The notes beneath the pieces were generated by a model. The model was not told the origin of the DNA, ran no database searches, and saw only the letters and a program-made list of their open reading frames with translations. Made by a program: the position numbers and the translations under genes. This document shows, piece by piece, positions 45,781 through 54,311 of a DNA stretch of 64,000 nucleotides (within the stretch, counting starts at the first letter, position 1; each line of letters begins with the position of its first letter). Source of the DNA: DASRJW01 sp964567755 (GTDB lineage: Bacteria; Krumholzibacteriota; Krumholzibacteriia; G020349025); NCBI GenBank assembly GCA_964567755.1, contig CAZMNW010000054.1:62001-126000 (forward strand), written 5' to 3'.

Positions 45781-45995
45781 GCGCTGGCGGGCCAAAGCCA
45801 ACGCGCGCTGGTACAGCGCTCCGAGCGTCGGGTAGTTGAAGCAGGTGCGGTTTGAGATCGAAGCCGCCGTCTGCGAGCAGCACCAGCAAGCCAATGTGCA
45901 CGACTTCCGGCGCCTGCTCGCCGATCACGTGCACGCCCAGCAAGCGCATGTCGTCGCGGCGGAAGTGCGCACTTCATGCCCTCGAGCTCGCTCAT
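45781..45995 (-). pseudogene. Chimeric remnant: 5' end of the pterin dehydratase gene joined to the 3' end of sthA
   Basis: On the minus strand AAAGGAG, then ATG at 45993-45995, encodes MSELEGMKC, the true beginning of the pterin dehydratase, and then jumps at about 45967 into sequence matching the 3' end of sthA (45781-45965 against 47345-47537, roughly 85-90% by eye). The sthA part is out of frame with the pterin part, has a two-base deletion near 45852, and lacks the sthA stop context. In its own frames it still reads RLLGVHVIGEQAPEVVHIGL and RTCFNYPTLGALYQRALALA. No functional product is expected. Confidence 0.8.
45968..45992. repeat. 25-bp direct repeat, copy 2 (in the chimeric remnant)
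   Basis: Identical to 45017-45041. Immediately beyond it (45993-46005 read on the minus strand) lie the ATG and Shine-Dalgarno site that copy 1 lacks. Recombination between the copies would remove 951 bases, including the DUF4160/DUF2442 pair, and rebuild an intact pterin dehydratase gene with start codon and ribosome binding site. Confidence 0.85.
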
Positions 45996-46008
45996 TCGCG
46001 GATCTCCT

Positions 46009-47208
46009 TTACCGGACGGCTGATTCCTTCCGCCGCCGTCGCGATGATCGCGAGGTCTCGAAGTGTCTGCGAATGCAATCCGCAACCTCCGTCAGAGGGA
46101 GAACTTCGACGCGCTCGTGCACCGCGTATCGCAAACTTCCTGGGTACACGATCCATGCGCGTTCGAGCTCCAGATCTGCGAGTGCGATGTGCAGCGACTT
46201 CGTCATTTGTGGAGCATCGCCATACTTGAACTCGAAACCGTACCGTCTGCCGCCTCGAAGCATCAGCAGGTCGAGCTCGGCGCCGGCGTGGGTCCGCCAA
46301 TAATAAGCGTCCCTCTCGCCTCCCAGGGAGAGCACTTGCTCCAGCGCGAAGCCCTCCCAAGATGCCCCGAGCTTGGGATTCGCTGCGAGATCCCCGGGCG
46401 AGGAGATGGACAGGAGAGCATGGAGGAGACCGCTGTCACGCACATAGACCTTGGGCGACTTGTACTGACGCTTGGCCACATTTTGAAACCAAGGAGGGAG
46501 CTGTCGGAGCATCAAAGCTCCAGTCAAGATCTCGACGTAGCGCCGGACTGTGTGCTCAGTGACTCCCATCGACCGCGCGAGCTCGGCTCCGCTCCAAATC
46601 TGGGCGTGGTAGTGCGCGACCATGATCCAGAAACGGCGCAGCGTTTCGGACGGAATGCGGATTCCAAGCTGGGGCAAATCTCGTTCGAGGATCGTGCGCA
46701 TGAAATTACGCCGCCACTCCATGCTCCGCTCGGAGCTCGAGGCCAGGAACGAGCGGGGGAACCCACCAAGAAGCCACAGTCGCTGGGTGCGCGCCGGACC
46801 GACGTCGTCCAGGTCGAACCCGCCGAGGTCCACGAACCCCACTCGCCCCGCGAGAGACTCCGACACGCCTTGGACCAGATCCGGAGACGCGCTCCCGAGG
46901 ACCAGGAAACGTGCCGGCCGGCGCGGGCGATCGGCGAGAGGCCGCAGGACGGTGAAGATCTCGGGCAGGACCTGGATCTCGTCAAGGATGACGAGTCCGC
47001 GCAAGGGCGATAGCGTCAACTCCGGTGTCGCGAGCCGCGCGCGCGCCGCAGCAGTCTCGAGATCGAAATAATGCACCACAGGCGTTCGTGTGGCGTATTG
47101 GCGCGCGAGCGTCGTCTTCCCACATTGCCGCGGTCCCAGCAGAGCGCAAACGGGGTTGGCGGCGAGGGCCGCCTCGATCCGCTGCAGAGCTCGTTGGCGT
47201 GCGAGCAT
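46009..47208 (-). CDS. AAA_14/DUF4143 family ATPase
   Basis: A 399-residue P-loop ATPase: Walker A LLGPRQCGKTTL (about 24-34), Walker B LVILDEIQ (72-79), sensor region RFLVLGSASPDL, and the fused C-terminal DUF4143 region with SPKVYVRDSGLLHALL and a nuclease-like YWRTHAGAELDLLM...GFEFKYGD stretch. Such proteins occur in patchy, horizontally moving sets in archaea and bacteria, and their role is unknown. The ATG at 47206-47208 gives MLARQRALQRIE. It lies in the rearranged zone between sthA and its displaced fragment. Confidence 0.9.
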   Translation of the reverse strand: MLARQRALQRIEAALAANPVCALLGPRQCGKTTLARQYATRTPVVHYFDLETAAARARLATPELTLSPLRGLVILDEIQVLPEIFTVLRPLADRPRRPARFLVLGSASPDLVQGVSESLAGRVGFVDLGGFDLDDVGPARTQRLWLLGGFPRSFLASSSERSMEWRRNFMRTILERDLPQLGIRIPSETLRRFWIMVAHYHAQIWSGAELARSMGVTEHTVRRYVEILTGALMLRQLPPWFQNVAKRQYKSPKVYVRDSGLLHALLSISSPGDLAANPKLGASWEGFALEQVLSLGGERDAYYWRTHAGAELDLLMLRGGRRYGFEFKYGDAPQMTKSLHIALADLELERAWIVYPGSLRYAVHERVEVLPLTEVADCIRRHFETSRSSRRRRKESAVR

Positions 47209-47332
47209 GCGATCTCCATCCTTGCAAATCGGAATGCAGACTACAAAAATACAAGGAAGATGGCAAGGCTCCGAATCCAGCGCGGGACGGCGTGGCGACG
47301 AAACCCTCAGGTTAGGCTGTGCCCCGTCATCT

Positions 47333-48731
47333 CTATAGGATGCCGCGCTGCCGGGCCAGGGCCAGGGCCGACGCGCGCTGGTACAGTGCCCCGAGGGTCG
47401 GGTAGTTGAAGCAGGTGCGGTTGATGAGATCGAAGCCGCCGTCTGCGAGCAGCACCAGCAAGCCGATGTGTACGATTTCCGTCGCCTGCTCGCCGATGAC
47501 GTGCACGCCCAGCAAGCGCACGTCGTCGCGGCGGAAGAGCAGCTTGAGGAAGCCGCGCCGGTCGCCGATGATGCAACCGCGCGCGTTCTCTTGGTACGGA
47601 GCCTTGCCAACGACGAAGTCGATGCCCTTCTCGCGCAGGGATTCCTCGGTCTCTCCCGCCATGCTCACTTCGGGAATCGTGTAGATGCCGTTCGGGAGCA
47701 CCGGCGACACTTCGGTCTTGTAGCCGAGATCGAACGCGTGCGTCATGGCGACGCGCGCCTGTTCCATGCTCGTCGATGCGAGCGCGGGGAACCCGATGAC
47801 GTCGCCCGCAGCATAGATGTGCGGCACCGCGGTGCGGAAAACGCGATCCACCTCGAGCACACCGCGTTCGCCAGTGCCGAGACCCGCGGCGTCGAGATTC
47901 AACGCCGCCGTGTTGCTCACGCGCCCGGCGGCGACGAGAACCGTGTCGGCCTTGAGCGTCGCACCCGAGGTGAGATGCAGCTCGATGTCGCCCGTTGCAG
48001 CGGTGCAGCGCTCCACCTTATCCTGCCAAACGAACGTGATGCCGAGATCCTGCATCGCCGCCTGCAAGGCATTGGAGATCTCGCGATCGAGGAAACCGAG
48101 GAGGACATCGCGGCCGTCGACGATGTGCACTTCCGCCCCCAGCGCCGCGAAGGTGCAGGCGTACTCGCTGCCGATGACACCAGCGCCCACGACGGCGAGC
48201 CGCTGCGGCCCCCTTCTCGATGTGCAAGATCGTGTCGGAATCGCAGATGCGGGGATCGCTGAAATCGAACGCGGCCGGCCGGTGCGGAGCAGAACCGGTG
48301 GCGATGAGAAACTTCGCGCCGTGCAGCAGCTGCTCGCCGTCTTCGCCGCGCACCCGGATCGTGTGCGCGTCGACGAAGCTCGCATGGCCACGGTGGAGCG
48401 TGATGCCGAAGTTGTCGAAGTAGCCCAGCACCCGCTGCCGCTCCTGGGCGGCGACCTGCTTTTCGTGATGCATGAAATCGGCCACCGTCGCCTCGCGCCG
48501 GAGCGAAAGGTCGACGCCATGGAGGTGGCGCGCTTTGAGCCCCGAGAACGCGAGCGCAGTTTCGCGCAGCGTCTTGCTCGGAAGCGTCCCCGTGTTGGCC
48601 ACGGCGCCGCCGACGAGCGCCGCCTTCTCCACCACCGCCACGCGCTTGCCGAAGACGGCGGTTGTCACCGCGCCCTTTTCTCCCGCGGGGCCGCTGCCGA
48701 TGACGACGAGGTCGTACTCGTAGGTTCGCAT
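47333..48731 (-). pseudogene. sthA: Soluble pyridine nucleotide transhydrogenase gene with a frameshift
   Basis: SthA passes hydride between NADPH and NAD. The N-terminal part (YEYDLVVIGSGPAGEKGA, GTLPSKTLRE, SDTILHIEK) is in one frame up to about 48214. The rest (RLAVVGAGVIGSEYACTFA, PHIYAAGDVIGFPALAS, FNYPTLGALYQRA) is in another. The shift lies at a run of five Cs at 48209-48213, where one more base would restore a normal protein of about 466 residues. The remaining sequence is fully conserved, so this is either a very recent mutation or a sequencing error at the homopolymer. The ATG at 48731 (MRTYEYD) is preferred; MDPRMRTYEYD is possible. Confidence 0.88.
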
Positions 48732-48849
48732 GCGCGGATCCATTTCGCTGAGAACGATCAGAAGGGACTCGAGGCAGGCGGGCGCGCATGCGTCCGAATC
48801 CGGGGCCCGGCCGCTTGGCCGGACCCCGGAGTATAGAGGCAAGAAACGT

Positions 48850-51204
48850 CTACTGGATCACGGTTGCCCGTACTTGGAGGCTGCGATCACCCTTGGTGAG
48901 CCGCACCATGTAGACGCCGGCCGCGAGATTTCTCTCCTTGCCGAACGTCATGCTGTGCATGCCGGGACCCATCGTGCCGACGTCGCTGGCGGCGACCTGC
49001 CGTCCGCGGACGTCGAAGACCTCGAGCTTCGCCGGCTCCGAGCTGGCCAAGCTGAAGTTCACCGTGATGCCGAGCCGTGCGGGGTTCGGCGACACGCCGT
49101 GGAGCGCGAAGACGTTGCCGCGATTGCCCACGTCGGTGGGCGTCGTGATCGAGAACGTGTCACTGCTCGAGCCCAGCTCTGCTTCCAGATCCAGGTCGGC
49201 GCTGTTCTCACCGTGGATCACGACCACCGCGACGGACGCCTGTTCCGTGAGCACGGAAGGGACGGTCCACTGATAAGAGCCGGTGTTCTGTAGCCTGCGC
49301 GCTTCGATGTTCCACGTGGCACCGCCATCGAAGGACGAAATCAGGTCCACCGTCCTGTAGCGACTGTCCACTTCCCACCCCACACCGGCCTGCGTTCCAG
49401 CGACGAGAACCGCCCCTTGCACAGGAGAATGGAGCGTCGAGTCCTTGACCCGGATCATGTCCGAACCCTCGAAGCAATCTCCCGCCACGGCACCATTGAC
49501 CGTCACTTGGACGTCGGTGCCCGCAGACAGGATTTCCAGGACCTCGGAACGGCTGAACTTGACCATCAGGTCCAGGATGCCGTCGTCATCGAAGTCGCCA
49601 ATCGACGTCGGCGCGCCGTCCGCAACCGCCACCGCGCCGTTGAGCAGGATCGACGACACGTCGATGTCTTCCGCCGAGTAGCCCGCGGGCGGCTCGAGGT
49701 AGCCGGTCACGAAGCTCCCGTGCGAGCTCAAGTTGAGCGTGTGCGGGTGGAAGGTGAAGTCCATGTCGACGATGCAAGCCGAGAAGGTAATGTTCGACCA
49801 TGTTGCCGTGAGCGCTTCGCCGGTGTTGGCAGCCGCCTGGAAGTAGCCGCCGGCACGCCCGTTGTTCAGCATCCCCCACAGCCCGAAGGGAGGATCCTCG
49901 CCCGGGTTGGCCATGTCGAAGGTGAACACCGGGCTGTCGTAGGTGCTGCCTTCGTAGATCACGCGATACTGGATGGTGGCGGGATCCACGTCGCTCAACC
50001 CGTTGGCCTGGTAGGTCAGCTCCAGGTGGATCGTCGTGCCCTTCACGTACTCGATCCCGTGATTGACGGTGAAAGTGTAGAAAGGCAGGCGGCCACCGAA
50101 GATCGCGATCTCACCGTTCGTCGCGTTCGCCATGAAGCGACCGTCCACGAACTGCGACCACCACGGGGACAACCGCAGGCCGCCCTCCCCCTCGCCCGGG
50201 CCGCTGAGCATGAAATCGGCTCCGAAGCGGAACGTCGAAGCGTTGTGGAAAGCGGCAGCCGTCATGCCGCCATCTTCGGAGAAGCTGAAGCTGTGCAGGT
50301 TGGCGCCGCCAATGCAGAACGGGCTCATCTCGTCCGTGATCTCGATGAGCGCCGGGTAGTTGTTGTTCGTCGAGAGCATCGAGAGCCCACAGTCGTTGAA
50401 CGTGCGCTCCTCGATCGTCGCAGCGTTCACATCCGGCGTCCCAAGCGGCGAGAACTCGATGTTCGACCAGTTCGCAGTGAGCGCCGCGCCGGTATTGGCG
50501 CGGGGCTGGAAGTACCCGCCGGCACGCCCGTCGTTCAGCATCCCCCACAACCCGTAGGGCGGGTCCTCGTTCGGATTGGCCATGTCGAAGGGGATCGCCG
50601 GGCTGTCGTAGGTGTTGCCACCGTAGATCACGCGGTACTGAATCGTGGCCGGATCCGCGGCGTTGAGTCCGTTGTCCAAGTAGGTCAGCTCGAAGCGGAT
50701 CGTCGTCCCCTTCACGTACGTGACCCCATGATTCACGGTGAAGGTGTAGAAGGGCAAGCGGCCGCCGAAGATGGCAACCTCGCCGGTCGTGGCGTTGGCC
50801 ATGAAACGACCGTCCACGAACTGCGACCACCACGGAGACAGGCGCAGCCCGCCTTCCCCTTCGCCCGCACCGCTCAGGGTGAAGTCGGCTCCGAACCGGA
50901 AGCTCGAGTTGTTGTTGAAGACGGCAGCGGTCGCGCCTCCATCCTCCGAGAAACTGAAACTGTGCAGGTTGGCGTTGCCAATACAGAACGGGCTCATCTC
51001 ATCGGTGATCTCGACCGATGCCGGGTAATTGTTCGTCACTGTGAGAGTGGAAAGGCCGCAGTCGTTGAAGGTGCGGGCCTCGATGCTGGCACCGTCGGGA
51101 AACGGTGTCGCACGAGCCGCTCCTCCAAAGGCCGCCGCGAAGCACACCAGGCCGACAGCCGCGAGAACGGCCATCATCCCGGTACGAGAATCGAAGCGTC
51201 TCAT
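48850..51204 (-). CDS. Secreted surface protein with two tandem repeat domains and a FlgD-like sorting domain
   Basis: A 784-residue protein with signal peptide (MMAVLAAVGLVCFAAAFGGA). Two near-identical domains of about 210-223 residues follow (each from ARTFNDCG or ERTFNDCG to TWSNI or NWSNI, with SPWWSQFVDGRFMANAT and RLPFYTFTVNHG shared). Then come a segment of unclear type (MDFTFHPHTLNLSSHG) and an Ig-like part, and the C-terminal sorting domain (HGVSPNPARLGITVNFSL, FDVRGRQVAAS, LAAGVYMVRLTKG). AGGAGG lies at good distance before the ATG at 51202-51204. It may bind surfaces or glycans. It is transcribed separately from the operon behind it. Confidence 0.85.
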   Translation of the reverse strand: MRRFDSRTGMMAVLAAVGLVCFAAAFGGAARATPFPDGASIEARTFNDCGLSTLTVTNNYPASVEITDEMSPFCIGNANLHSFSFSEDGGATAAVFNNNSSFRFGADFTLSGAGEGEGGLRLSPWWSQFVDGRFMANATTGEVAIFGGRLPFYTFTVNHGVTYVKGTTIRFELTYLDNGLNAADPATIQYRVIYGGNTYDSPAIPFDMANPNEDPPYGLWGMLNDGRAGGYFQPRANTGAALTANWSNIEFSPLGTPDVNAATIEERTFNDCGLSMLSTNNNYPALIEITDEMSPFCIGGANLHSFSFSEDGGMTAAAFHNASTFRFGADFMLSGPGEGEGGLRLSPWWSQFVDGRFMANATNGEIAIFGGRLPFYTFTVNHGIEYVKGTTIHLELTYQANGLSDVDPATIQYRVIYEGSTYDSPVFTFDMANPGEDPPFGLWGMLNNGRAGGYFQAAANTGEALTATWSNITFSACIVDMDFTFHPHTLNLSSHGSFVTGYLEPPAGYSAEDIDVSSILLNGAVAVADGAPTSIGDFDDDGILDLMVKFSRSEVLEILSAGTDVQVTVNGAVAGDCFEGSDMIRVKDSTLHSPVQGAVLVAGTQAGVGWEVDSRYRTVDLISSFDGGATWNIEARRLQNTGSYQWTVPSVLTEQASVAVVVIHGENSADLDLEAELGSSSDTFSITTPTDVGNRGNVFALHGVSPNPARLGITVNFSLASSEPAKLEVFDVRGRQVAASDVGTMGPGMHSMTFGKERNLAAGVYMVRLTKGDRSLQVRATVIQ
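49780..51084 (-). repeat. Tandem intragenic duplication of about 640-669 bp
   Basis: The two repeat domains of the secreted surface protein correspond to two DNA blocks, 50416-51084 and about 49780-50415, in head-to-tail order. Protein identity is high across the whole length, and long stretches such as SPWWSQFVDGRFMANAT are unchanged, so the duplication appears recent or is kept alike by gene conversion. Confidence 0.8.
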
Positions 51205-51595
51205 GGATGTTCCTCCTGTACGAAGCATTGCAACGCGGACGCGAAATCGGCTCCTTGAACAAGGCGCCGGGGACAAAAGGTGTCGAGTCGTTCGCATCGG
51301 AAGCTATCAGCGATCCGTTTGTGATGCAACCACATTTCTAACTTCGCTGACGTGAATAGGGTGCAATCACCCACTCAATCATCCGAACGAGTGTGACAAA
51401 TGCTTCGAGAGCACGACACTCGATCAAAAATGACGCACGCAAAGCCACGGGTGACGCGCTAGTCCGGAATCGCGAGCCCATCTTCTAGTGACCGCGCACA
51501 CAATTGCGCACACACATCCGTGCAATGCCCGCCCGGATGCGGCGAGCCCGGCAATGGCTCGGAGCTCGAGTTCGTGAAGCATCACGCAGCAGGGA
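51205..51595. other. 391-bp intergenic region, AT-richer than its surroundings
   Basis: No gene is seen here. It lies downstream of the glucoamylase-like operon and upstream of the surface-protein gene, so it should contain an operon end and a promoter. The stretch from about 51300 to 51440 is clearly lower in GC than the coding sequence around it, as expected for a promoter, but I cannot name convincing -35 and -10 boxes or a terminator hairpin. Confidence 0.4.
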
Positions 51596-53173
51596 TCAGC
51601 GGATGACCATGCACGCCTTCGCCTGCTGCTCGCCGTTCACCTCCAAGCGGATGTAGTACGTGCCGGCGGCAAGGCCCGCGGCGTCCAGCGGTGCCGCGTG
51701 CTCGCCAGGCGCGTAGAAGCCATCCAAGAGCCGACGCACGCGTCGCCCCGCCACGTCGAAAAGCGCGAGCGACACCTGGCCGGCCGCTCCAAGACGGAAC
51801 GGCACCCAAGAAGCCCCACGCACGGGGTTGGGTTGATTCTGAGACAGGGCGAAGCGCGGCTGCCCGGTGCTGCCGCCCGAGGCGAAGTCGGTGGCGACGA
51901 CGAAGCCGGCGCGCTGCAGTCCTAATTGCACGTCGGGGTTCTGCATGAAGCGCCTCCACACTTTGTTCGTGCGGTAGTTCTCGATCATGATGATGATCGG
52001 TCCCTCGTCGATCCCGATGTAGTCGGTATCCCACCAGTTGGCCGTCAGGTTGAAGGCATCCTTGAAACCGTAGGTGGAAAAGAGCTGGGCGCCATAGGTG
52101 TCGTACAGGTGATGCAAGGTCGGCACGACGATCTCGGGTGCGAAGGGAATGGCACCGGCCACCGCGGTCGGGGCAATGGTTCCGTCGTCGTTCTGGGTCG
52201 GCGGTGCACCGTGCGCTGCATAGCCCGTGGGTGCGTCGCAAGCCGTGAGCCCCCAGACGTTGGCTCCGTAGCCGACACGGGCGAGCGGGTTGGCGATGCA
52301 GTAGGCCTGCTGCGCCAAGGTCGCGCGTCGCGAGTTCTCGAAGTACGTGATGCCGCGGTTCTGCATGTAGGCATCCCGGATGTTGTAAAAATCGATCCAG
52401 CAGTGGCTGTACTGGTGTCCGAAGAGCGGCGGGAAGGTGACGTAGGTCTGCCCATACTGGGTATCCCAGTCGTAACCACTTGTCCAAGCGGTCCACGTGC
52501 TCGCGGGGACCGGATGCGTCGGCGACCCCAGCGCCAAGATGAAGAGGATCATCGCCTCGTTGTAACCGATCCACTGCCCGAAGCCGGAGAATCCGGTGCC
52601 CGGCTTCCAGCCCATGTAGATCGAGGACTGGAAGTTGCGCATGAACTCCCAGTTGGCGCGGTAATAAATGGAGTCGGCGAGCGCCCGCACCTGTATGTCC
52701 CCGGCATCAGCGGTGTCGAAGTATTGTTTCGTGTCGATGACACCGGCGAACAGCAGCGCCGTATCGATGGTGGACAGCTCGGAATCCCACGTCCGCCTCG
52801 CCGTGCTCATGTCGAGGAAGTGGTAGTAGAGGCCTCGGTAGCCGATGGTGCCGCTGGCGGCGGAGCTCTGCGGCGCCGTCCACAAGGTCTGCAAAGCGGT
52901 GAGGATGCGGGCGCGGCCGTCGTCGCGGCTCACCCAACCATGATCGATGCCGATGCAGATGGCCGAGAGCCCGAAGCCCAACGAGGCGATGCTGCACGGC
53001 GACCCCGAGGTGTTCCGATCCTTGATGAGCCCGTTGCTGGCATTCACCTCGTTCCAAAAGAAATCGAAGGCGGTGTGCTGCAGCGTGTCCAGCAACGCCT
53101 CCGTGGTGAGCGCCTTGGCGGCGGTCGGAGGAACGGTGAGGAGGATGAACCCGAGCAGGCTGGATCGGATCAT
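51596..53173 (-). CDS. Secreted glucoamylase-like (GH144-type) glycoside hydrolase with sorting domain
   Basis: A 525-residue exported enzyme: signal peptide (SLLGFILLTVPPTAAKA), a glycoamylase-like (alpha/alpha)6 domain at about 25-430, and a C-terminal FlgD-like sorting domain (LSQNQPNPVRGASWVPF, LFDVAGRRVRRLLDG, LAAGTYYIRLEV). Landmarks of the family are HTAFDFFWNEVN, GFGLSAICIGIDHGWVSR, TIDTALLFAGV, FGHQYSHCWIDF and VWGLTACDAPTGYAAHGAPP near the C-terminus of the domain. Members of this family include endo-beta-1,2-glucanases (GH144), so beta-1,2-glucan is a plausible substrate but not proven. The ATG at 53171-53173 is used; a TTG four codons earlier has a better ribosome site. Last gene of the operon. 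Confidence 0.85.
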   Translation of the reverse strand: MIRSSLLGFILLTVPPTAAKALTTEALLDTLQHTAFDFFWNEVNASNGLIKDRNTSGSPCSIASLGFGLSAICIGIDHGWVSRDDGRARILTALQTLWTAPQSSAASGTIGYRGLYYHFLDMSTARRTWDSELSTIDTALLFAGVIDTKQYFDTADAGDIQVRALADSIYYRANWEFMRNFQSSIYMGWKPGTGFSGFGQWIGYNEAMILFILALGSPTHPVPASTWTAWTSGYDWDTQYGQTYVTFPPLFGHQYSHCWIDFYNIRDAYMQNRGITYFENSRRATLAQQAYCIANPLARVGYGANVWGLTACDAPTGYAAHGAPPTQNDDGTIAPTAVAGAIPFAPEIVVPTLHHLYDTYGAQLFSTYGFKDAFNLTANWWDTDYIGIDEGPIIIMIENYRTNKVWRRFMQNPDVQLGLQRAGFVVATDFASGGSTGQPRFALSQNQPNPVRGASWVPFRLGAAGQVSLALFDVAGRRVRRLLDGFYAPGEHAAPLDAAGLAAGTYYIRLEVNGEQQAKACMVIR

Positions 53174-53283
53174 GGTGCGGATCAATGGACTCACTCCCTT
53201 TGGCGTCTTCGTGCCGGGCTGCCTCGCGCTGCTTCTGATGGCGCGCGCCGCGTTGTGCTGCAAACTTCTCGATCCCATAAGCC

Positions 53284-54294
53284 TCACATCGCCAGGATGA
53301 AAGTGATGCGGTGGATCTCCGGCAGGACCGTGTGCGAGGCCCAGCCGTAGTCGAGTTGGAAACGGTGCGAGGCGATGGCGCCGCTCAACCCCACGCCGGC
53401 GGTCGGGCCGAGCTCGGAGTCCTGCTGGCCCAGGCTCTGGTACCCGGCGCGCAGCGCCAGCGTGTCCTTCCATGTCCACTCCCAACCGAGGCTCAAGCCC
53501 TCCGTGTTGTCATTGGGATGGAATGCGTCGACGGTCATCAAGATCGCGCTCGTCGCACTCGTCCGCCGCGGATAGCTCATCCCGACCCGGAAAACCGTCG
53601 GCACGGGGAACTCGTCGGTGGACTGGTTGGCGGGAAGAGCGCTGTTGTCCCCGTGCTGGTCGGGGTCGGCGTCGTACTGGATCGCCAGATCGAGACCGTC
53701 GTAGCCACTGCGCGTGCCGAAGTTGAGCACGCTCGCCCCGAGCGTGAGTCCAGCATCGTTGATCCTGTACGTCGTCCCGAAGCTGAGCGTGAATGCATCG
53801 AGCGAGCTGTGCCAGATCGTTTCGTTGAGATAGTTGAGCTGTGCTCCGGCAGCGAAACGGTCCGTCACCTGGCGGCCATAGCCGACGCCGAATGCGATGT
53901 CCTGCGCCGAGTACAGCTCTCCCGTGCCCAACGGCTGCGTCACCGTGCGCACTTCGATGTCGCCCGAGTTTAGCGCCGTCACGCTGACCAGGAGATTGCC
54001 CCAATCCCCGAGCGCAACCGCCGCCGCCGCGTACTCGTAGCGGATGTCGGCGAACCAAACGCCATGGCTGAACTGAAAAGACGTCGAAGACACCAAACCC
54101 AAGGCGCCCGGGTTGTAATAGACCGCCTGGATGCCGCCACCGACCGCCACGCCGGCGTTTCCCATGGCGGCGATGCGCGCGCTCGGCTCGATGGCGACGA
54201 ACTGGCCGATCGTGGTGCCCACTTGTGTCTGCGCCGCCGCCGATTCCGCGAGCAGCACCGCGCAGACTAGCTCGGTGACCACGACACGTTTCAT
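53284..54294 (-). CDS. PorV/PorQ-like outer-membrane beta-barrel protein
   Basis: A 336-residue protein: signal peptide (MKRVVVTELVCAVLLAESAAA), then the family start GQFVAIEPSARIAAMGNAGVAVGGGIQAVYYNPGALG region (in pieces: IEPSARIAAMGNAGVA and YYNPGALG), then repeating amphipathic strands to the end (QLDYGWASH). PorV and PorQ are barrels of the type IX secretion machinery or handle surface cargo in Bacteroidota. In FCB-like genomes similar proteins often sit next to proteins with FlgD-like C-terminal domains, as here. It lies between the large surface protein and the glycosidase in one operon. Confidence 0.87.
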   Translation of the reverse strand: MKRVVVTELVCAVLLAESAAAQTQVGTTIGQFVAIEPSARIAAMGNAGVAVGGGIQAVYYNPGALGLVSSTSFQFSHGVWFADIRYEYAAAAVALGDWGNLLVSVTALNSGDIEVRTVTQPLGTGELYSAQDIAFGVGYGRQVTDRFAAGAQLNYLNETIWHSSLDAFTLSFGTTYRINDAGLTLGASVLNFGTRSGYDGLDLAIQYDADPDQHGDNSALPANQSTDEFPVPTVFRVGMSYPRRTSATSAILMTVDAFHPNDNTEGLSLGWEWTWKDTLALRAGYQSLGQQDSELGPTAGVGLSGAIASHRFQLDYGWASHTVLPEIHRITFILAM

Positions 54295-54311
54295 TTCGCT
54301 GCTCCTCGCGT

